DNA of 64,000 bases from Hyperoodon ampullatus (Eukaryota > Chordata > Mammalia > Artiodactyla > Ziphiidae): positions 43,618,338-43,682,337 of the forward strand of contig OX457061.1 in assembly GCA_949752795.1 (NCBI GenBank), given 5' to 3'. Of this stretch, positions 52,220 through 64,000 are shown one piece after another (the stretch's first letter is position 1; every line of letters begins with the position of its first letter). The notes under the pieces are model-generated. The model ran no database searches. It was not told the origin of the DNA and saw only the letters and a program-made list of their open reading frames with translations. A program made the translations under genes and the position numbers.

Positions 52220-55200
52220 TGTAAGAAGATCCTAAACTCATCTCCTACCATGGACATAGCAAATCTTTCAACTAAATATGAAATAATTCCCTCAGAAAGG
52301 GACCTGAAAACTAGAGGAACAAAACCTCCACTTGTGCCATCACAAGTATAAAATGTGGGAATGGGGAGTAAAAAAGATAATGTTTTGGAATGTGTTCAAA
52401 TTTAAGTTGCTACCAACTTAAAATAGGCTACTACTTATATAGGATGTTATATGTGAACCTCATAGTAACCACAAGGGAAAAACTTATAGTAAATCCAGGA
52501 AAAAAAAGATAAGGGAATCTAAACATAACACTAAAGAAAACCACCAAAACACAAGGTAAGAGAAAAAGAGAATAAGAAAGGAACAGAAAAGAACTACAAA
52601 GACAGCCATAAAACAACTACCAAAATGACAGCAATACATACTGGTCAATAATTACTTTAAATGTAAATGAACAAAATTCACCAATTAAAAGAGCAACTGA
52701 ACAGACAAAAAAGCATGGTCTATCTATATGTTGCCTACAAGATACTCACTTCAGAAGAAAGAATACAAAAAGACTGAAAATGAAGAGATTGAAAAAGATA
52801 TTCCAGGCAAATGGAAATGAAAAGAAAGCTGGAATAATAGACAAAACAAACTTTAAAACAAACACAGTAATAAACAACAAAGGGCATTATATAATGATAA
52901 AGGGGTCAATCCAGCAAGAAGATATAACATTTACAAATGTATATGCACCCAACGCAGGAGCACCAAGATACACAGAGCAAATATTAATGTACTTAAAGGG
53001 AGAAATTGAGAGTAATGCAATAATAGTAGGGGACTTTAACACCCCACTTACACCAATGGATAGATTATCCAAACAGAAAATTAATAAGGAAACATCAGAC
53101 TTTGACACATACCAGATGACGTTACTGGACATACACAGAACATTCCACCCAAAAGCAGTAGATATACATTCTTCTCAAGTGCAAATGGAAGATTCTCCAA
53201 GATAGATCACATGTTAGGTCACTAAACAAGTCTTAATAAATGCAAGAGGATTAAAATCATATCAAGCATCTTCTCCACTGACAATTGTATGAAACTGGAA
53301 ATCAATCACAAGAAAAAAATGGGAAAAACTACAAAAAGGTGAAGATTAAGCAACATGCTACTAAACAACCAATGGGTCTTTGAAGAAATAAAAGGAGAAA
53401 TTTTAAAAAAATACATAGCAATGAATAAAAACAGAAATACAACATACCAAAATCTTTGGAATGCAGCAAAAGTGCTTACAAGAGGGAAGTTCATAGCAAT
53501 ACAGGCCAACTTCAAGACACTAGAAAAATCCCAAATAAGGAGTCTAACTTTACACCTAAAGGAACTAGAAAAAGAATAACAAATGAAGCCCATTATTAGT
53601 ACAAGGAAGGAAATAATAAAAATCAGAGCAGAAAAAAATAAAGACTGAAAAGTAGAAAAGATCAATAAAACTAAGAGCTGGTTCTTTAAAAAAATAAACA
53701 AAATCAATAGAACTTTAGCTAGATTAATAAAAAAGAGAGAGGGCTCATATATAAAATCAGAAATGAAAGAGGAGAAATAACAATGACACCATAGAAAAAC
53801 AAAGGATCATAAGATTATCATAAACAATTATTTGCCAAAAAATTGGACAACCTAGAACAAATGGATAAACTCCTAGAAACACAATTTTCCAAGACTAAAT
53901 TATGAAGAAAAAGAAAATCTGAATAGACAAATTACTAGTAAGGGAATTGAAACAGCAATAAAAATTCTCTCAACAAACAAAAGCCCAGGACAAAAGGGCT
54001 TCAATGGCAAATTCTACAAAACATTCCAAGAATATTTAAGACCTATCCTTCTCAAATTCTTCCAGAAAATTGAAGAGGAAGGAAGCCTTCCAGTCACATT
54101 CTACAAAGCTAGCATTTTCCTGATACCAAAACCAGACAAGGACACCACAAAAAAAGAGGGAATTACCAGCCAATATCCCTGATGAACACAGATGCAAAAA
54201 TCCTCAATGAATATTAGCAAAACATATCCAATAATGCATTAAAAAGATCATACACCACAATGAAATATAATTTATTCCAGAGATTCAAGGATGGTTCAAT
54301 ATCTGCAAATCAATCAATGTGATACATAACATTAACAAAATGAAGGGTAAACAATCACATGATCACCTCAATAAATGGAGAAAAAGCACCTGACAAAATT
54401 CAACATCCACTTATGATAACAACTCAACAAAGTGGGTACAGAGGGAACATACTTCAACATAATAAAGGCCATATATGACAAACCCACAGCTAACATCATA
54501 CTCAGTGGTGAAAAGCAGAAAGCTTTTCCTCTAAGATCAGGATGAAGACAAGGATGCCCACTGTTGCCACTTTCAGTCAACATAGGGTTGGAAGTCCTAG
54601 TCATAGAAATTAAGCAAGAAAAAGAAGTAAAAGGCATCCAAATCAGAAAGGAGGAACTAAAACTGTCATGATTTTCAGATGACATGATAAAATGTACGGT
54701 ACACTAATAATGATCTATCAGAAAGAAAAATTAAGAAAATAATCCCATTTATAATTGCACCAAAAGAATAAAATACCTAGGAATAAATTTAACCAAAAGT
54801 GAAAGACCAACACATTGAAAACTATTAGACCCTGATGAAAGAAATTGAAAAAGACACAAATAAGTGGAAAGATATTCCATATTCATGAACTGGAAGAATT
54901 AATATTGTTAAAATGTCCATAGTACCCAAAGTAATCTACAGATTCAGTGTAATCCCTATCAAAATTCCAATAGCATATCTCATAGACCTAGGACAAATAA
55001 TCCTAAAATTTGAATAGTACCACTAAAGAACCCAAATAGCCAAAACTATCGTGAGAAAGAAGAACAAAGCTGGAGGTATCTCACTCCTTGATTTCAAACT
55101 GTACTACAAAACTATAATAATCAAAACAAAAATCTGGCACAAAAACAGACACACAGATCAAGAGAACAGCAGTGAGAACTCAGAAATAAACCCATATGTA

Positions 55201-56535
55201 TATGGACAATTAATTTACAACAAAGGAGCAAAGAACATACAATGGAAAAGGGATAGTCTCTTCAATAAATGGTGCAGGGAAAACTGGACAGCCATATGCA
55301 AAAGAATGAAACTAGACCACTATCTCATGCTACACACAAAAATTAACTCAAAATGGATTAAAGATTTGAATGTAAGACCTGAAACCATAAAATTCTTAGA
55401 GGAAAACATAGGCAGTAACCTCATTGACATTAGTTTTAACAGTGTTTTTGTGGATCTGAATCCAAAGGCAAGGGAAACAAAAGCAAAAATAAACAAATGG
55501 TACTACATCAAACTAAAAAGCTCTGCACAGTGAAGGAAACCATTATCAAAATAAAAATTCAACCTCCTGAGTGGAAGAAGATATTTGCAAATCACATATC
55601 TGATAAGGGGTTAAGATCCAAAATATATAAAGAACTCATACAACTCAACAATAGAAAAACAAACAACCAGATTAAAAATGTGCAGGAGATCTGAATAGGC
55701 ATTTTTCCAAAGACATACAGATGGCCAATAAGCACATGAAAAGATGTTCAACATCATTAATTATTATGGAAATGCAAATCAGAACCGCAATGAGATATCA
55801 CCTCACACCTGTTAGTATGGCTATTATTGAAAAGCAAGAAATAACAAATGTTGTCAAGGATGCTGAGAAAAGGGAATCCTCATACACTGTTGGTGCAGCT
55901 GTAAATTAGTGCAGTCACTATGTAAAACAGTATGGAGATTCCTGAAAAACTTAAAAATAGAACTACCACATTACCCAGCTATTCCACTTCTGGCTATTTA
56001 TACAAGAACATGAAAACACTAATTCAAAAGGATATATGCTCCTGTATGTTCAATGCAGCACTATTTACAATAGCCAAGATGTGGTAACAACCTAAGTGTC
56101 CATCAATAGACAAATGGATAAAGAAGATGTGGTATATATACACAATGGAATATTACTCAGCCATTAAAAACAGTGAAATCCTGCCATTTGTGACAACGTA
56201 GATGGACCTTGAAGGTATTATGTTAACTGAAATAAGTCATACAGAGAAAGACAAATACCATATGATCTCACTCATTTGTAGAATCAAAAAACAAAAACAA
56301 AAAAAACAAGCAAACAAAGAAAACAAAATAGAAACAGCTCATAGATACAGAGATCAGATTAGTGGTTACCAGAAAGGAAGGGAGCTGGGGGTGGGCAAAA
56401 TGGGTAAATGAGGTCAACTGTTTGGTGATGGATACTAACTAGACTTGTGGGGATGATCACTTTGTAGTATATTCAGATGTTGGATCACAAGGTAGTACAG
56501 ATGAAACTTATAAAATAAAAAACTTATTAAAAAAA
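52220..56535 (+). mobile_element. Ancient L1 (L1M-type), decayed ORF2 and 3' UTR
   Basis: A long old LINE-1 copy, antisense to NTRK2. Its pre-ORF2 region resembles mammalian L1M elements. The endonuclease domain is readable at about 52.64-53.2 kb (motifs VYAPN and GDFNTPL). Broken reverse-transcriptase sequence follows at 53.9-54.9 kb, the ORF2 C-terminal region at 55.05-55.9 kb (begins [14 protein letters not shown]), and then the 3' UTR with the typical 'gaatattactcagccatt' motif. Many stops and frameshifts break it. Just after the catalytic S-D-D motif about 130 bp are missing compared with the copy at 33 kb. ORF1 is absent. The left boundary is approximate. Confidence 0.9.
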
Positions 56536-56621
56536 GTCACTCGGGCTGCTATATGGAGAAAGGCCAGAAGATCACAAGAGTGGGAGGGGGGACAAGGTAG
56601 GAGGCTGTGGCAGTCATCCAG

Positions 56622-56964
56622 GAACAAGCAATTGTGGCAAACTTTCTCGGCAAAGGGCCAGATGGTAAATATTTCCAGCATTGCAGGCCATACAGACTTT
56701 GCTGCAACTACTCCACATGCCCCTGTAGCACAAAAGGAGCCACAGATGATATGTAAATAGGCATGACTGTGTTCCAATAAAACTTTATTTATGGACACTG
56801 ACATGTGAATTTCATAAAATTTTCATTTGTCACAAAATGTCACCCTTCTTTTGATTTTTTTTTTCAAACCACTTAAAAATGTAAGAACTATTCTTAGCCT
56901 GCAGACTGCCCCCAAACAGGCATAAGCCAGACTTGGCCCGAGGGCCATAGTTTGCCAGCCTCTG
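56622..56964 (+). mobile_element. hAT-like MER element, copy E (long form)
   Basis: Contains the shared 'ggccagatggtaaatatttc' and 'ccaataaaactttattta'. Between the latter and the right end ('gggccatagtttgccagcc') it then carries about 120 bp that copies A, C and D lack ('acatgtgaatttcataaaat', a poly-T run). It appears to represent the longer progenitor; the others are internally deleted. It abuts the 3' end of the ancient L1. Confidence 0.75.
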
Positions 56965-57079
56965 GGTTAGCCTGTGGCTGAGGCTGGGGAGGTGGGGAGA
57001 TATGGATGGGTTGGCGGTTTACAAGGAGGCAGAACTCATGGGATGTTAGACTGGGCGCACAAGACAGGAAGGAAAAGAA

Positions 57080-57665
57080 AAGAATGGAGGAATCTGCTGG
57101 GTTTTGACCTGAGCAGCTGACAGACCAGCCCCGCCACACAGTCCTGGGGAGATGCAGCCCTGCTGCTCACTCACGCCCCCTTCAATGCTCCTCCCTGCGC
57201 CATAAAGCTAACTACCTGGCACTGTGGTTCAAGACCTCATGGCCTTGCCTCAGACTGCCCTCCCTCATACGCCTTACCTTCCAAGCAAGAATGCTTCCAG
57301 ACTGCAGGCTCAGGCTCACACACCCAAAACGCCCTGCCCTTCGTTTCCGCTATGTCCAAATCCCAGGCATTCCGCATAGGCCGTGGAAAAGGCCACCTGT
57401 CCCACAAAGACTCCTCTGGCTCTCCCAGCAGGAAGGAACAGGGCGCCTGCCCCTCTCCTTCGCTCTCTCGCATTGCCTTGCTCAGCCTCTGTTTGTAATT
57501 TAGGTACTAATATTCATGTCTCAGGTCTCTGACTTAAGTGTAAGCTCCAAAGGGACAGATATGTGTTTCATTCGTACGTTTATATCCCCCCACGGCCAGT
57601 CCCTCCAGAACCTAATGGATTCCTTACGTTTGGTGGGCACTGAAATTTTTATTAAAATATTTAAG
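57080..57665 (+). repeat. L2 LINE 3' fragment
   Basis: The C/T-rich body and 'gacttaagtgtaagctccaa', 'agggacagatatgtgtttca' and 'gtgggcactgaaatttttat' follow the L2 3' order. The segment ends about 300 bp on the intron side of the 101-nt stalk exon's donor. Confidence 0.6.
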
Positions 57666-57981
57666 GAGACAGGTGTGGAGACAGAAAGAACTCCACATGT
57701 CCCTGAATGAGAAAGCTGGTTTCTTGCTCTTCTAGTAATAATCTTTTAAAGGACAGATATTTAAAACAGGAATCACCAGCAGTAGGTCAGAGGCTATATG
57801 GTACCTTTATCACTCTCTTAAACCTTCCCATTAGTTCCTCCACACTTCAACACTCTATTTATAGCTGAACAATAAAAATGTTTTGTTGAAAGACTCACAC
57901 TGAAGCAGCTCCATTCCTCCAACATTCAAGCATCCAAAATGCTCAGAACCATTCTACGCAACACTTAAGTATCCCACTCAC

Positions 57982-58082
57982 CGAGAGATGTTCCCGACCG
58001 GTTTTGTCAGCAACATCTGTGGAAGGGATTTCATTACTTCTGTTTGTGGTGTCCCCAATGTCATTTGCCGCAGTTCCATAAT
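57982..58082 (-). CDS. NTRK2: NTRK2 (TrkB) extracellular stalk exon
   Basis: This 101-nt internal exon encodes the rest of the TrkB ectodomain stalk. Two bases complete an aspartate codon, then 33 codons run from [17 protein letters not shown] to the end GREHLS. An N-R-S glycosylation sequon is visible. The acceptor ends tttaag after a long C/T tract and the donor is gtgagt. The entry phase is 1 and the exit phase 0, so skipping this exon alone would shift the frame. One residue near the end reads VADK where I recall human TrkB having VTDK; rodent TrkB also has alanine there, so this looks like ordinary variation. The final R-E-H-L-S forms the membrane-proximal half of the cholesterol/antidepressant-binding motif completed by the next exon. 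Confidence 0.97.
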
Positions 58083-58409
58083 CTTAAATTGGAGAAAGGG
58101 GAAAAAGAAGGAAGTATGAAGTTGTCATTAGGCTGCCAACAAACATGAGGCCACAGTACAACCCAGAATAAAGCAAGACAAATTACAAGATTCCAAACCA
58201 CTGACAGCGTGGCTGGGGAGAAGCGTGACCTGCCGTTGGGTTAAATCCATTGCAGCGTTAGGACTGTGCGATGCCAAAATTATGTTCAGCCCAGATCTTT
58301 ACATCATTGCTTTGTTTGGTCAAATTCCAAGCCAGGTCTAGGATTTTTCTTTGCACATAAGAATATATTCCTTTTTTTGATAAAGTATTTAATGAAAGTA
58401 CAAAAGAGA

Positions 58410-58600
58410 ATCGATCACATAAGAGTCAGATTTATAGACCTGGAAGGGTCTGCGGAAATCGAGTCTAACCACAATTTTTACAGCTGCAGAATGAGAGCTA
58501 AGGGATGTTAAGTGACTAGTCTAAAGTCAACTGGCAAGAAGGCAACAGAGCCTAGACGTGAACCAGGCTTGAAATCAGCAGCTCTGATTTCCGAGGCAGA
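58410..58600 (-). repeat. MIR-like SINE fragment
   Basis: 'cagctgcagaatgagagcta', 'agggatgttaagtgactagt' and 'cctagacgtgaaccaggctt' resemble an antisense MIR or MIR3 copy. Confidence 0.6.
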
Positions 58601-60370
58601 AGCACTCAAGGTAGAATGTGGAATCGGCACCAATAGGGAACTTGGGTCCACATCTGAACTTTTTTGAAGAGTTCTGAATTGCCAATATATCAGTTTCAGA
58701 ATTAATGTATAGGGAACTTCACCAATACAACATTTAGAATTGTGAGGGTATGCTCTCAGTTCTCAAATGTAGTTGCTCTTCTGAATCAATTTTAGTCTAC
58801 AGGGATCAGGATATAAGTACATGAGTTTTTTGTAGGCAAAGTTTTTATTAACAATATTACATATAAAAGTCATAAAAAGTTTTTGGTAAACTTATTGCAG
58901 ACCACGTTGTTTATAAATTTTTGTATTTTTATTCTAAATAGGTATGGTGCCTTCAATTTCCATCCTGAACAAACAAACTCATTAAGTCAGCCCTAGCTAA
59001 TCTTCCCTTGGTAGAATTATCAAGCTGGCCTCAGGGCAACCAATTTAAATTATAATTTTATTAGCAGAGTGTTCCTTTGAATGTGAATGAAAATTAACAG
59101 AAAAAGCATATATTTTCTATCTGTAGCTGTTTTATTTTTAACTGCAAAACTGCATTCTCACCATTTTCATTTTGAATATATTAGAACTTTTTAATATTTC
59201 AATCAAACAGTAGGAGATATCATTTATTTGCTTATTTTCCCTCTTCATATTATATCCAGCTACTCATGCAAAGTTAAACCACTAAAGTATCTATAGTTTA
59301 ATATCATGACATTGTAGCCCAAAGATCCAAAGTGTGACCTGAGACCAATGGAAAGATGACATTTTTAGAGTCTTAAAAGTTATTGGAAAGGAGTCCAAAA
59401 CATAATTTTGAAACTGAAAATCACAATTCAAACATATTTCTCTGTGACACAATTTGACATACTCTTTCTTTAAGCCATATCAGAACAAATAAAAATAAAA
59501 ATACACAAATCACATGCACAAAATTATCCAAACCACAGCTTGGAGGAAAGATGGCTTAACATGCATAAAGCAGATAAAGACAATGTAATTCCCTAGTTAA
59601 AATTAGCTCAAGTTAAATATACACATGTACAATAAACATACAGAGAATTGTTTTATATTAAAATTATAAACTATATTTATATTATAAATATACACATTTG
59701 TCAAGGTGTATATATAAAATTAAAGAATAGATTTTATAGAATAAATATATAAATGTATCTTTTTAATCAACGTAAGTTTTAATCAATCTTAAATTTCAAG
59801 CCAAGTCTTGAAATTTAGCCTGCCACTTCCCCAAACGGAAGCCTCCTGGTCATGAAGGTGGTTTGAAAACTGTTGAAGATGGATTTTCATACCTAGTAAA
59901 ACAGCCCTGGGATTCAATTAAAATAGCAAAGTAAAGATAAGATATTTGGTAAGCTAATATAGTGAATCTTTTGGTTTCTCCCTTTCCACATTCCTAAGAG
60001 AACCCCATTTTATTCAAGGGGATCAAGCATATCCTCTAGGGAAGCTGATCGAAACTCCAGGGGTGGGTCTAGTTAGTCAAGGGTAATCCAGCCCTCTTCT
60101 CAGTACTGGAGGCAAAAATGGACCATAATCCAACTGAGTCTTGAATCAGATACAGGAGGGCTTGGTGGAGGTCTCTGGGAAAGTTCTCTTTCTTCTGGAA
60201 CACTTCAAAAGCTCTTCCCTTTCTTTCATCAATGTGAATGACTCATCTTAAAACCGTAAGAGAAACCAGCCTTCAGCGAAGCCAGTACAATGGGCAGGAG
60301 AGTGCAGAGATAAAAAAAAACCCTTGGATCCCTGATGACATGGCTGAGCTGCTGGTTTCACCAACCTTAA
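58601..60370. other. Intron, unique A+T-rich stretch
   Basis: From about 58.6 to 59.4 kb no repeat is recognised. From 59.6 to 59.8 kb the sequence is almost pure A+T with TATA-like runs. Confidence 0.5.
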
Positions 60371-60381
60371 AACGTGCCCTG

Positions 60382-60681
60382 GGGCTTCCCTGGTGGCACA
60401 GTGGTTGAGAATCCGCCTGCCAATGCAGGGGACACGGGTTCGAGCCCTGGTCTGCGAAGATCCCACAGGCCGTGGAGCAACTAGGCCCATGCGCCACAGC
60501 TACTGAGCCTGCGCGTCTGGAGTCTGTGCTCCGCAACAAGAGAGGCCGCGATAGTGAGAGGCCTGCGCACCGCGATGAAGAGTGGCCCCAGCTCGCCGCA
60601 ACTAGAGAAAGCCCTCGCACAGAAACGAAGACCCAACACAGCCATAAATAAATAAATTTAATTTTAAAATATATATATATA
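60382..60681 (+). mobile_element. CHR-type SINE, long form (CHR-1-like)
   Basis: The tRNA-like head has a good B box (ggttcgagccc). The body is longer than in the other two copies: after the shared segment it continues with a block containing gatgaagagtggcccc and cgccgcaactagagaaagcc. It ends in an A/T-rich tail of aaata units, then (AT)n. A 7-bp direct repeat, tgccctg, flanks it at 60375-60381 and 60682-60688. The extra block fits the older CHR-1 subfamily; the subfamily assignment is from memory. Confidence 0.88.
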
Positions 60682-61098
60682 TGCCCTGACTCTGAGGCTC
60701 CTGTGTGTGAGCCAGCCTTCCTCATTTTGTAAGAAACATAATTTTGAATTGGGTTTACTGTCACGGCCAGAAACTGATACACCTCCCTTTTCTTGGTAGT
60801 CATGGCTTTTAAACAGGTAATTAGTTCCCAATTATGGAAACAAAATGTCTGTTGCACCGCAATGGATTTACTACTTCCAAGAACAAGCAGGAGAGAGAAA
60901 ACGTTATTTACAGGCATTGTAAATATCAAGGGAAAACAGCCATCAATACTGAATGATTTTTGAAATATTATTTTGGCCTATGTCATGCTTGAAGTGTATA
61001 TTTAACTGAGCTTAAAGTTAGTTCTTCTTTTAATTGTTTTATTTCATTTTAGACAAACATTTTGAAAAAAATACAAATACAGACCACAGGATAGTTAC

Positions 61099-61134
61099 CT
61101 TCATAAATTACATCAGGATAATTTGGGTTTGCAC
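61099..61134 (-). CDS. NTRK2: NTRK2 (TrkB) 36-nt extracellular juxtamembrane exon
   Basis: This short internal exon encodes the start of the extracellular stalk between the second Ig-like domain and the membrane of TrkB, the receptor tyrosine kinase for BDNF and NT-4. On the minus strand a pyrimidine-rich acceptor ending tttttag precedes the exon and a gtaac donor follows it. The exon supplies two bases of a split glycine codon, then A-N-P-N-Y-P-D-V-I-Y-E, then one base of the next aspartate codon. This matches the ANPNYPDVIYE segment of mammalian TrkB as I recall it. Both flanking introns are phase 1 and the exon is 12 codons long, so skipping it would keep the frame. The split codon joins exactly to the 101-nt exon downstream. 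The preceding Ig-domain exon lies outside the window. Confidence 0.95.
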
Positions 61135-64000
61135 CTAAAAAGAAAACAAAACAAAGATATCTTGTTAAGTATGCATTTGAAGTTAAAAAATTACTAACTT
61201 ATACTCATTAAAATCGGCGAAATATACATTGAAAGTTTTCTAATTCAATAGACTATTTTATAGGACAGAGGAATAAAATCTGAAATTCTAGGTTTGCTTC
61301 ATGTTAACCTTGTTGCTCTCTCCAAGCCCACAACCTCCATCTCTCTTCCAAAAAAGGAAAGAAAAGGATAAACAGAATTTACAAATCACTTTAGCAATAA
61401 AATATTCAACAATCAATGGATTATGACCATTTCCTTTTTTTTTAAACTGTTTCTATTAAACACTTGGTCATTTTAATTGTAATTTTGGTATTTCTATTCC
61501 AGAAACAGATCATTTCTATACCACTTTTGTTATTCTCTGATGGTTTGGGGGTTACTTTCAAACTATGTTTTGGCAGGTCCATTTGTATTCACAAACACAT
61601 TATTAACCAGCCTGGATAATAATACTTAAAGCACAATTTTGCTCTCCACTTGGTCTTCAGGGACATTTCCACGACAGAATAAACCCTTTTCTTTTTTTTT
61701 TTTTACCCTAATACAGCATAGAAAAATAAATGTACTTTCTCTACTGAGATTATAAATAAATGTTATATCACAGAGAAATTCAAGAGTATATCATTTAATT
61801 TTTTTGGATGTGTTTTTAGTTTCCAAGATGGTCAGAATATTCATTTAAAAATATTCCTAAGAGAATTTGCAAAAAAGAAAAATTTTTTAACTTTTTAAAA
61901 TCACTGTCAAAAAGAGCCGGTGACAAAAAACATTTGCTACTTACTCTTCACTCAGAACTAACTAGGTGTCTATATGAAAGCCTGCTTGGAATTAAAATTA
62001 AATTTTGATGTAATATTTAAGTGATTACAAAATGAATTTCCAAAGCCACTTTCTATGCTTTTAGTCTTTCCTTACCATACCATGTGAAAAAGTAAAATGT
62101 GTAAATCATAAAGTTTACTTGGTTCTCATTTCATTTCTGAACTCTTAGCAGAAAAATACTTAAAATAAGTGAAACTTGAGCCAAGTTTCTGTTCATGTGT
62201 TCCCCAGTGAAGAATCAAGGTTAGTCTAAATGAAGAACCAAATAAAAGTAGTCCTAATGCTAAATTAGAATTTCAACACAGTTCAACTAGAAGAATATCT
62301 ATTTTAGCAGGGGAAAAATTAAGTAGATTGTTGGGCACTTCGATTCAGGGATGCTACATACTGCCATGCAGTCCATGCTTTGTACAACTCTAGGGGGCAC
62401 CATTAAGACTATCATCTATGTTAATGGAACCATCTGGAATTGTGCAGTGCACAACCTGTGCAGCCACTTCTGATGAATTCATGCTAAGTTATCGATTCCA
62501 GTCATTTTCAATTGTATTTTGAGTTTTATAATCTCAAACACCACTTCAAAGTAGCTTTGAGTTACAAAATGCTAATATGCATTGTCAGAATTATTTGTAG
62601 CTGATATGACATTCCTGAGAAGGATCTTGAAAGTTGCCCTGCAGGCTGAGGGGTAATTCAGTGAATAAAGCAGGAGAATATCCCAGGAGCAGCCCTGGGA
62701 ATATCATTTGCAGGACACCCACTCACCCCCTGAAAGTCCTTTCTCTTTGCAAAGTCCCTGGACCTAATGGTGTCCCCTCAAGGTGAGGATTTTCCACCCC
62801 TGCTGAAGGAAAGGTTCTATAATCCCAAGAGAGCAAGTCATTCTTTGAACTGCTCAGTAATCTGTTACTTTAGAAGAAACCACTCAGATCCTCTTCTCAC
62901 TGTGCCCTCAACCTACCATCTGAATCTGCAAGGTATCCGCCCACTAGAGTCTACTCTTCACTTCTAGACCTGACTCCAGGTCCCCGGGACCCAGAGTTCC
63001 CTCAACACAGGCCCCACACACACTTTCTGGGACTAGGCAGCCTCTCCCCTACATTCGTCAGCTCCAGGCGGCCTCACCATCAGTGTGAGCTCCCTCCCTC
63101 TGACTCAAGACCCCAAGGGTGGGGTGAGGACTGAGCGAGGGCGGGTGGGCTGAGGTGTCCACATGCACACCTATCCCCTCTCATTATACCTCTCGCCATG
63201 TAGCCGGAGGCACAGGGCAGGGGCCATGGCTGGGACCAGCTCTACCAAAACCACTATGTTCTGGCTTGGAACTCCAAGAGTCTGCGAATTTGATCTTCAG
63301 ACCCAGGCTTCCAGGTCATTATAAACATACATTTGCCAAGGTAGGAGGATAGAACTTATTTAACAATTCCTTAACTGGATGTATATTTTTAAAGTATTTG
63401 GATATAAGTATGTGGACCCTCATTTGTACTAGATTAACCAACCAACCAACCAAGATTGCCTGAGGCCAAGGAGTTTAAGTTTTAAAGCTGGGATAGTTCC
63501 AAACAAATCCTTGCAATTTGTCCAGGATGAGGGCTTTCCCTGGACATAGGACTTGTAGTGCTAAAATTGGGACCAGTCAGTCACCCTGATTTATTCTCAT
63601 GCTCTCAGCAACCCCACATGTAGCCACTACATGATTCCATAAGAAAGTAAAAAGACTCAGGATTCAGAGCCAGATGTATCTATACCACACACATGAAAGG
63701 GCTTCAGTGAATATGACTGACATACAGGTGTATTCAGGCTCATCACAGAAAGGGAACACCCAAACACATTACTCACACAAAGCCCCAGGAAGATCCAAAA
63801 TGTCGAATCAATTCAACTTAGCAAATGTCAGGTACAGAAAACTGGGGTTTGGGGTGGGATCAAAAGGAAATAGGTTAGCTCAGAATCTGGAAAACAGGTC
63901 CTTTTCCAGACTTCCGATTCATATTAGTGCATGCCTTTTCTACCAAATTCACCATCAAAACCATTAGGTCATGTCTACACTTTCTGAAAAGCACTATATT
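61135..64000 (-). other. NTRK2: NTRK2 intron upstream of 36-nt exon (partial)
   Basis: This intron leads into the 36-nt exon; its donor lies beyond the window. No Ig-domain exon of TrkB is visible on the minus strand. The near part is A+T-rich with poly-T runs around 61.43 and 61.69 kb. A more G+C-rich stretch at about 62.65-63.35 kb holds no recognised repeat or gene. A short ACCA tandem run lies at 63436-63453. Confidence 0.85.

Larger units (their letters stand above)
47306..57981 (-). other. NTRK2: NTRK2 intron between stalk exon and transmembrane exon
   Basis: This 10,676-bp phase-0 intron has a gtgagt donor and a ctctag acceptor. Ancient interspersed repeats make up much of it: a MIR, an old L1 tail, two copies of the hAT-like element, a nested MER20/CHR SINE block, a MIR pair, a 4.3-kb L1 and an L2. 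No open reading frame outside the decayed L1 looks like a gene. Confidence 0.95.
58083..61098 (-). other. NTRK2: NTRK2 intron between 36-nt exon and stalk exon
   Basis: This 3,016-bp phase-1 intron has a gtaac donor and a tttaag acceptor. It contains an old MIR fragment, a long unique A+T-rich stretch and a CHR-type SINE. Confidence 0.95.

Noticed and set aside
53306..53707. 133-codon minus-strand frame rich in F, L and I, looking like a membrane protein
   Set aside because: It is antisense to A-rich L1 ORF2 sequence; poly-A-rich DNA read backwards gives Phe/Leu-rich nonsense.
57040..57480. C/T-rich block considered as an exon cluster near the stalk exon
   Set aside because: It fits an old L2 3' fragment and offers no splice-site-bounded frame matching TrkB.
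60273..60929. 218-codon open frame on the minus strand
   Set aside because: It runs antisense through the CHR SINE and its A/T tail; similar frames appear at the other two SINE copies. No protein domain is visible.

Overview
The window is non-bacterial, repeat-rich, A+T-leaning mammalian DNA. The source is most likely a cetacean (whale or dolphin). The evidence is three tRNA-derived CHR-type SINEs (near 40.5, 48.9 and 60.4 kb), which share a head beginning 'ggcttccctggtgg' and are characteristic of cetaceans and their hippo/ruminant relatives. Cetartiodactyl-type L1 3' ends support this. I recognised the SINE family from memory, not from a database search.

The only protein-coding gene I can support is NTRK2, encoding the BDNF/NT-4 receptor TrkB, on the minus strand. 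Three consecutive coding exons are present: a 36-nt exon (61099-61134) and a 101-nt exon (57982-58082), which encode the extracellular juxtamembrane stalk, and a 100-nt exon (47206-47305), which encodes the transmembrane helix and the first cytoplasmic residues. All three have consensus AG/GT splice sites, pyrimidine-rich acceptors and matching reading-frame phases. Joined, they read as one uninterrupted segment of TrkB. Everything else is intron: at least 47.2 kb downstream of the transmembrane exon, 10.7 kb and 3.0 kb between the exons, and at least 2.9 kb upstream. The signal peptide, leucine-rich and Ig domains, the kinase domain and the TrkB-T1 terminal exon are not in view.

Region by region: 1-47.2 kb is intron holding ancient MIR and L2 fragments, five L1 3' pieces or tails, a rearranged L1 with inverted reverse-transcriptase sequence at 33.0-33.9 kb, a Tigger-like DNA transposon at 38.1-38.5 kb, MER5A-like remnants, several copies of one hAT-like element and the first CHR SINE. 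The 47.3-58.0 kb intron holds a three-level nested insertion (old repeat > MER20 > CHR SINE) and a 4.3-kb decayed ancient L1 at 52.2-56.5 kb. The 58.1-61.1 kb intron holds a longer, CHR-1-like SINE.

I found no new biological system. The observations most worth checking are the antidepressant/cholesterol-binding motif of TrkB split across an intron, the frame-neutral 36-nt exon, two pairs of short near-identical duplications that no repeat family explains, a small tandem/inverted repeat that looks like a template-switch scar, and an exon-like stretch on the opposite strand near 2.7 kb.
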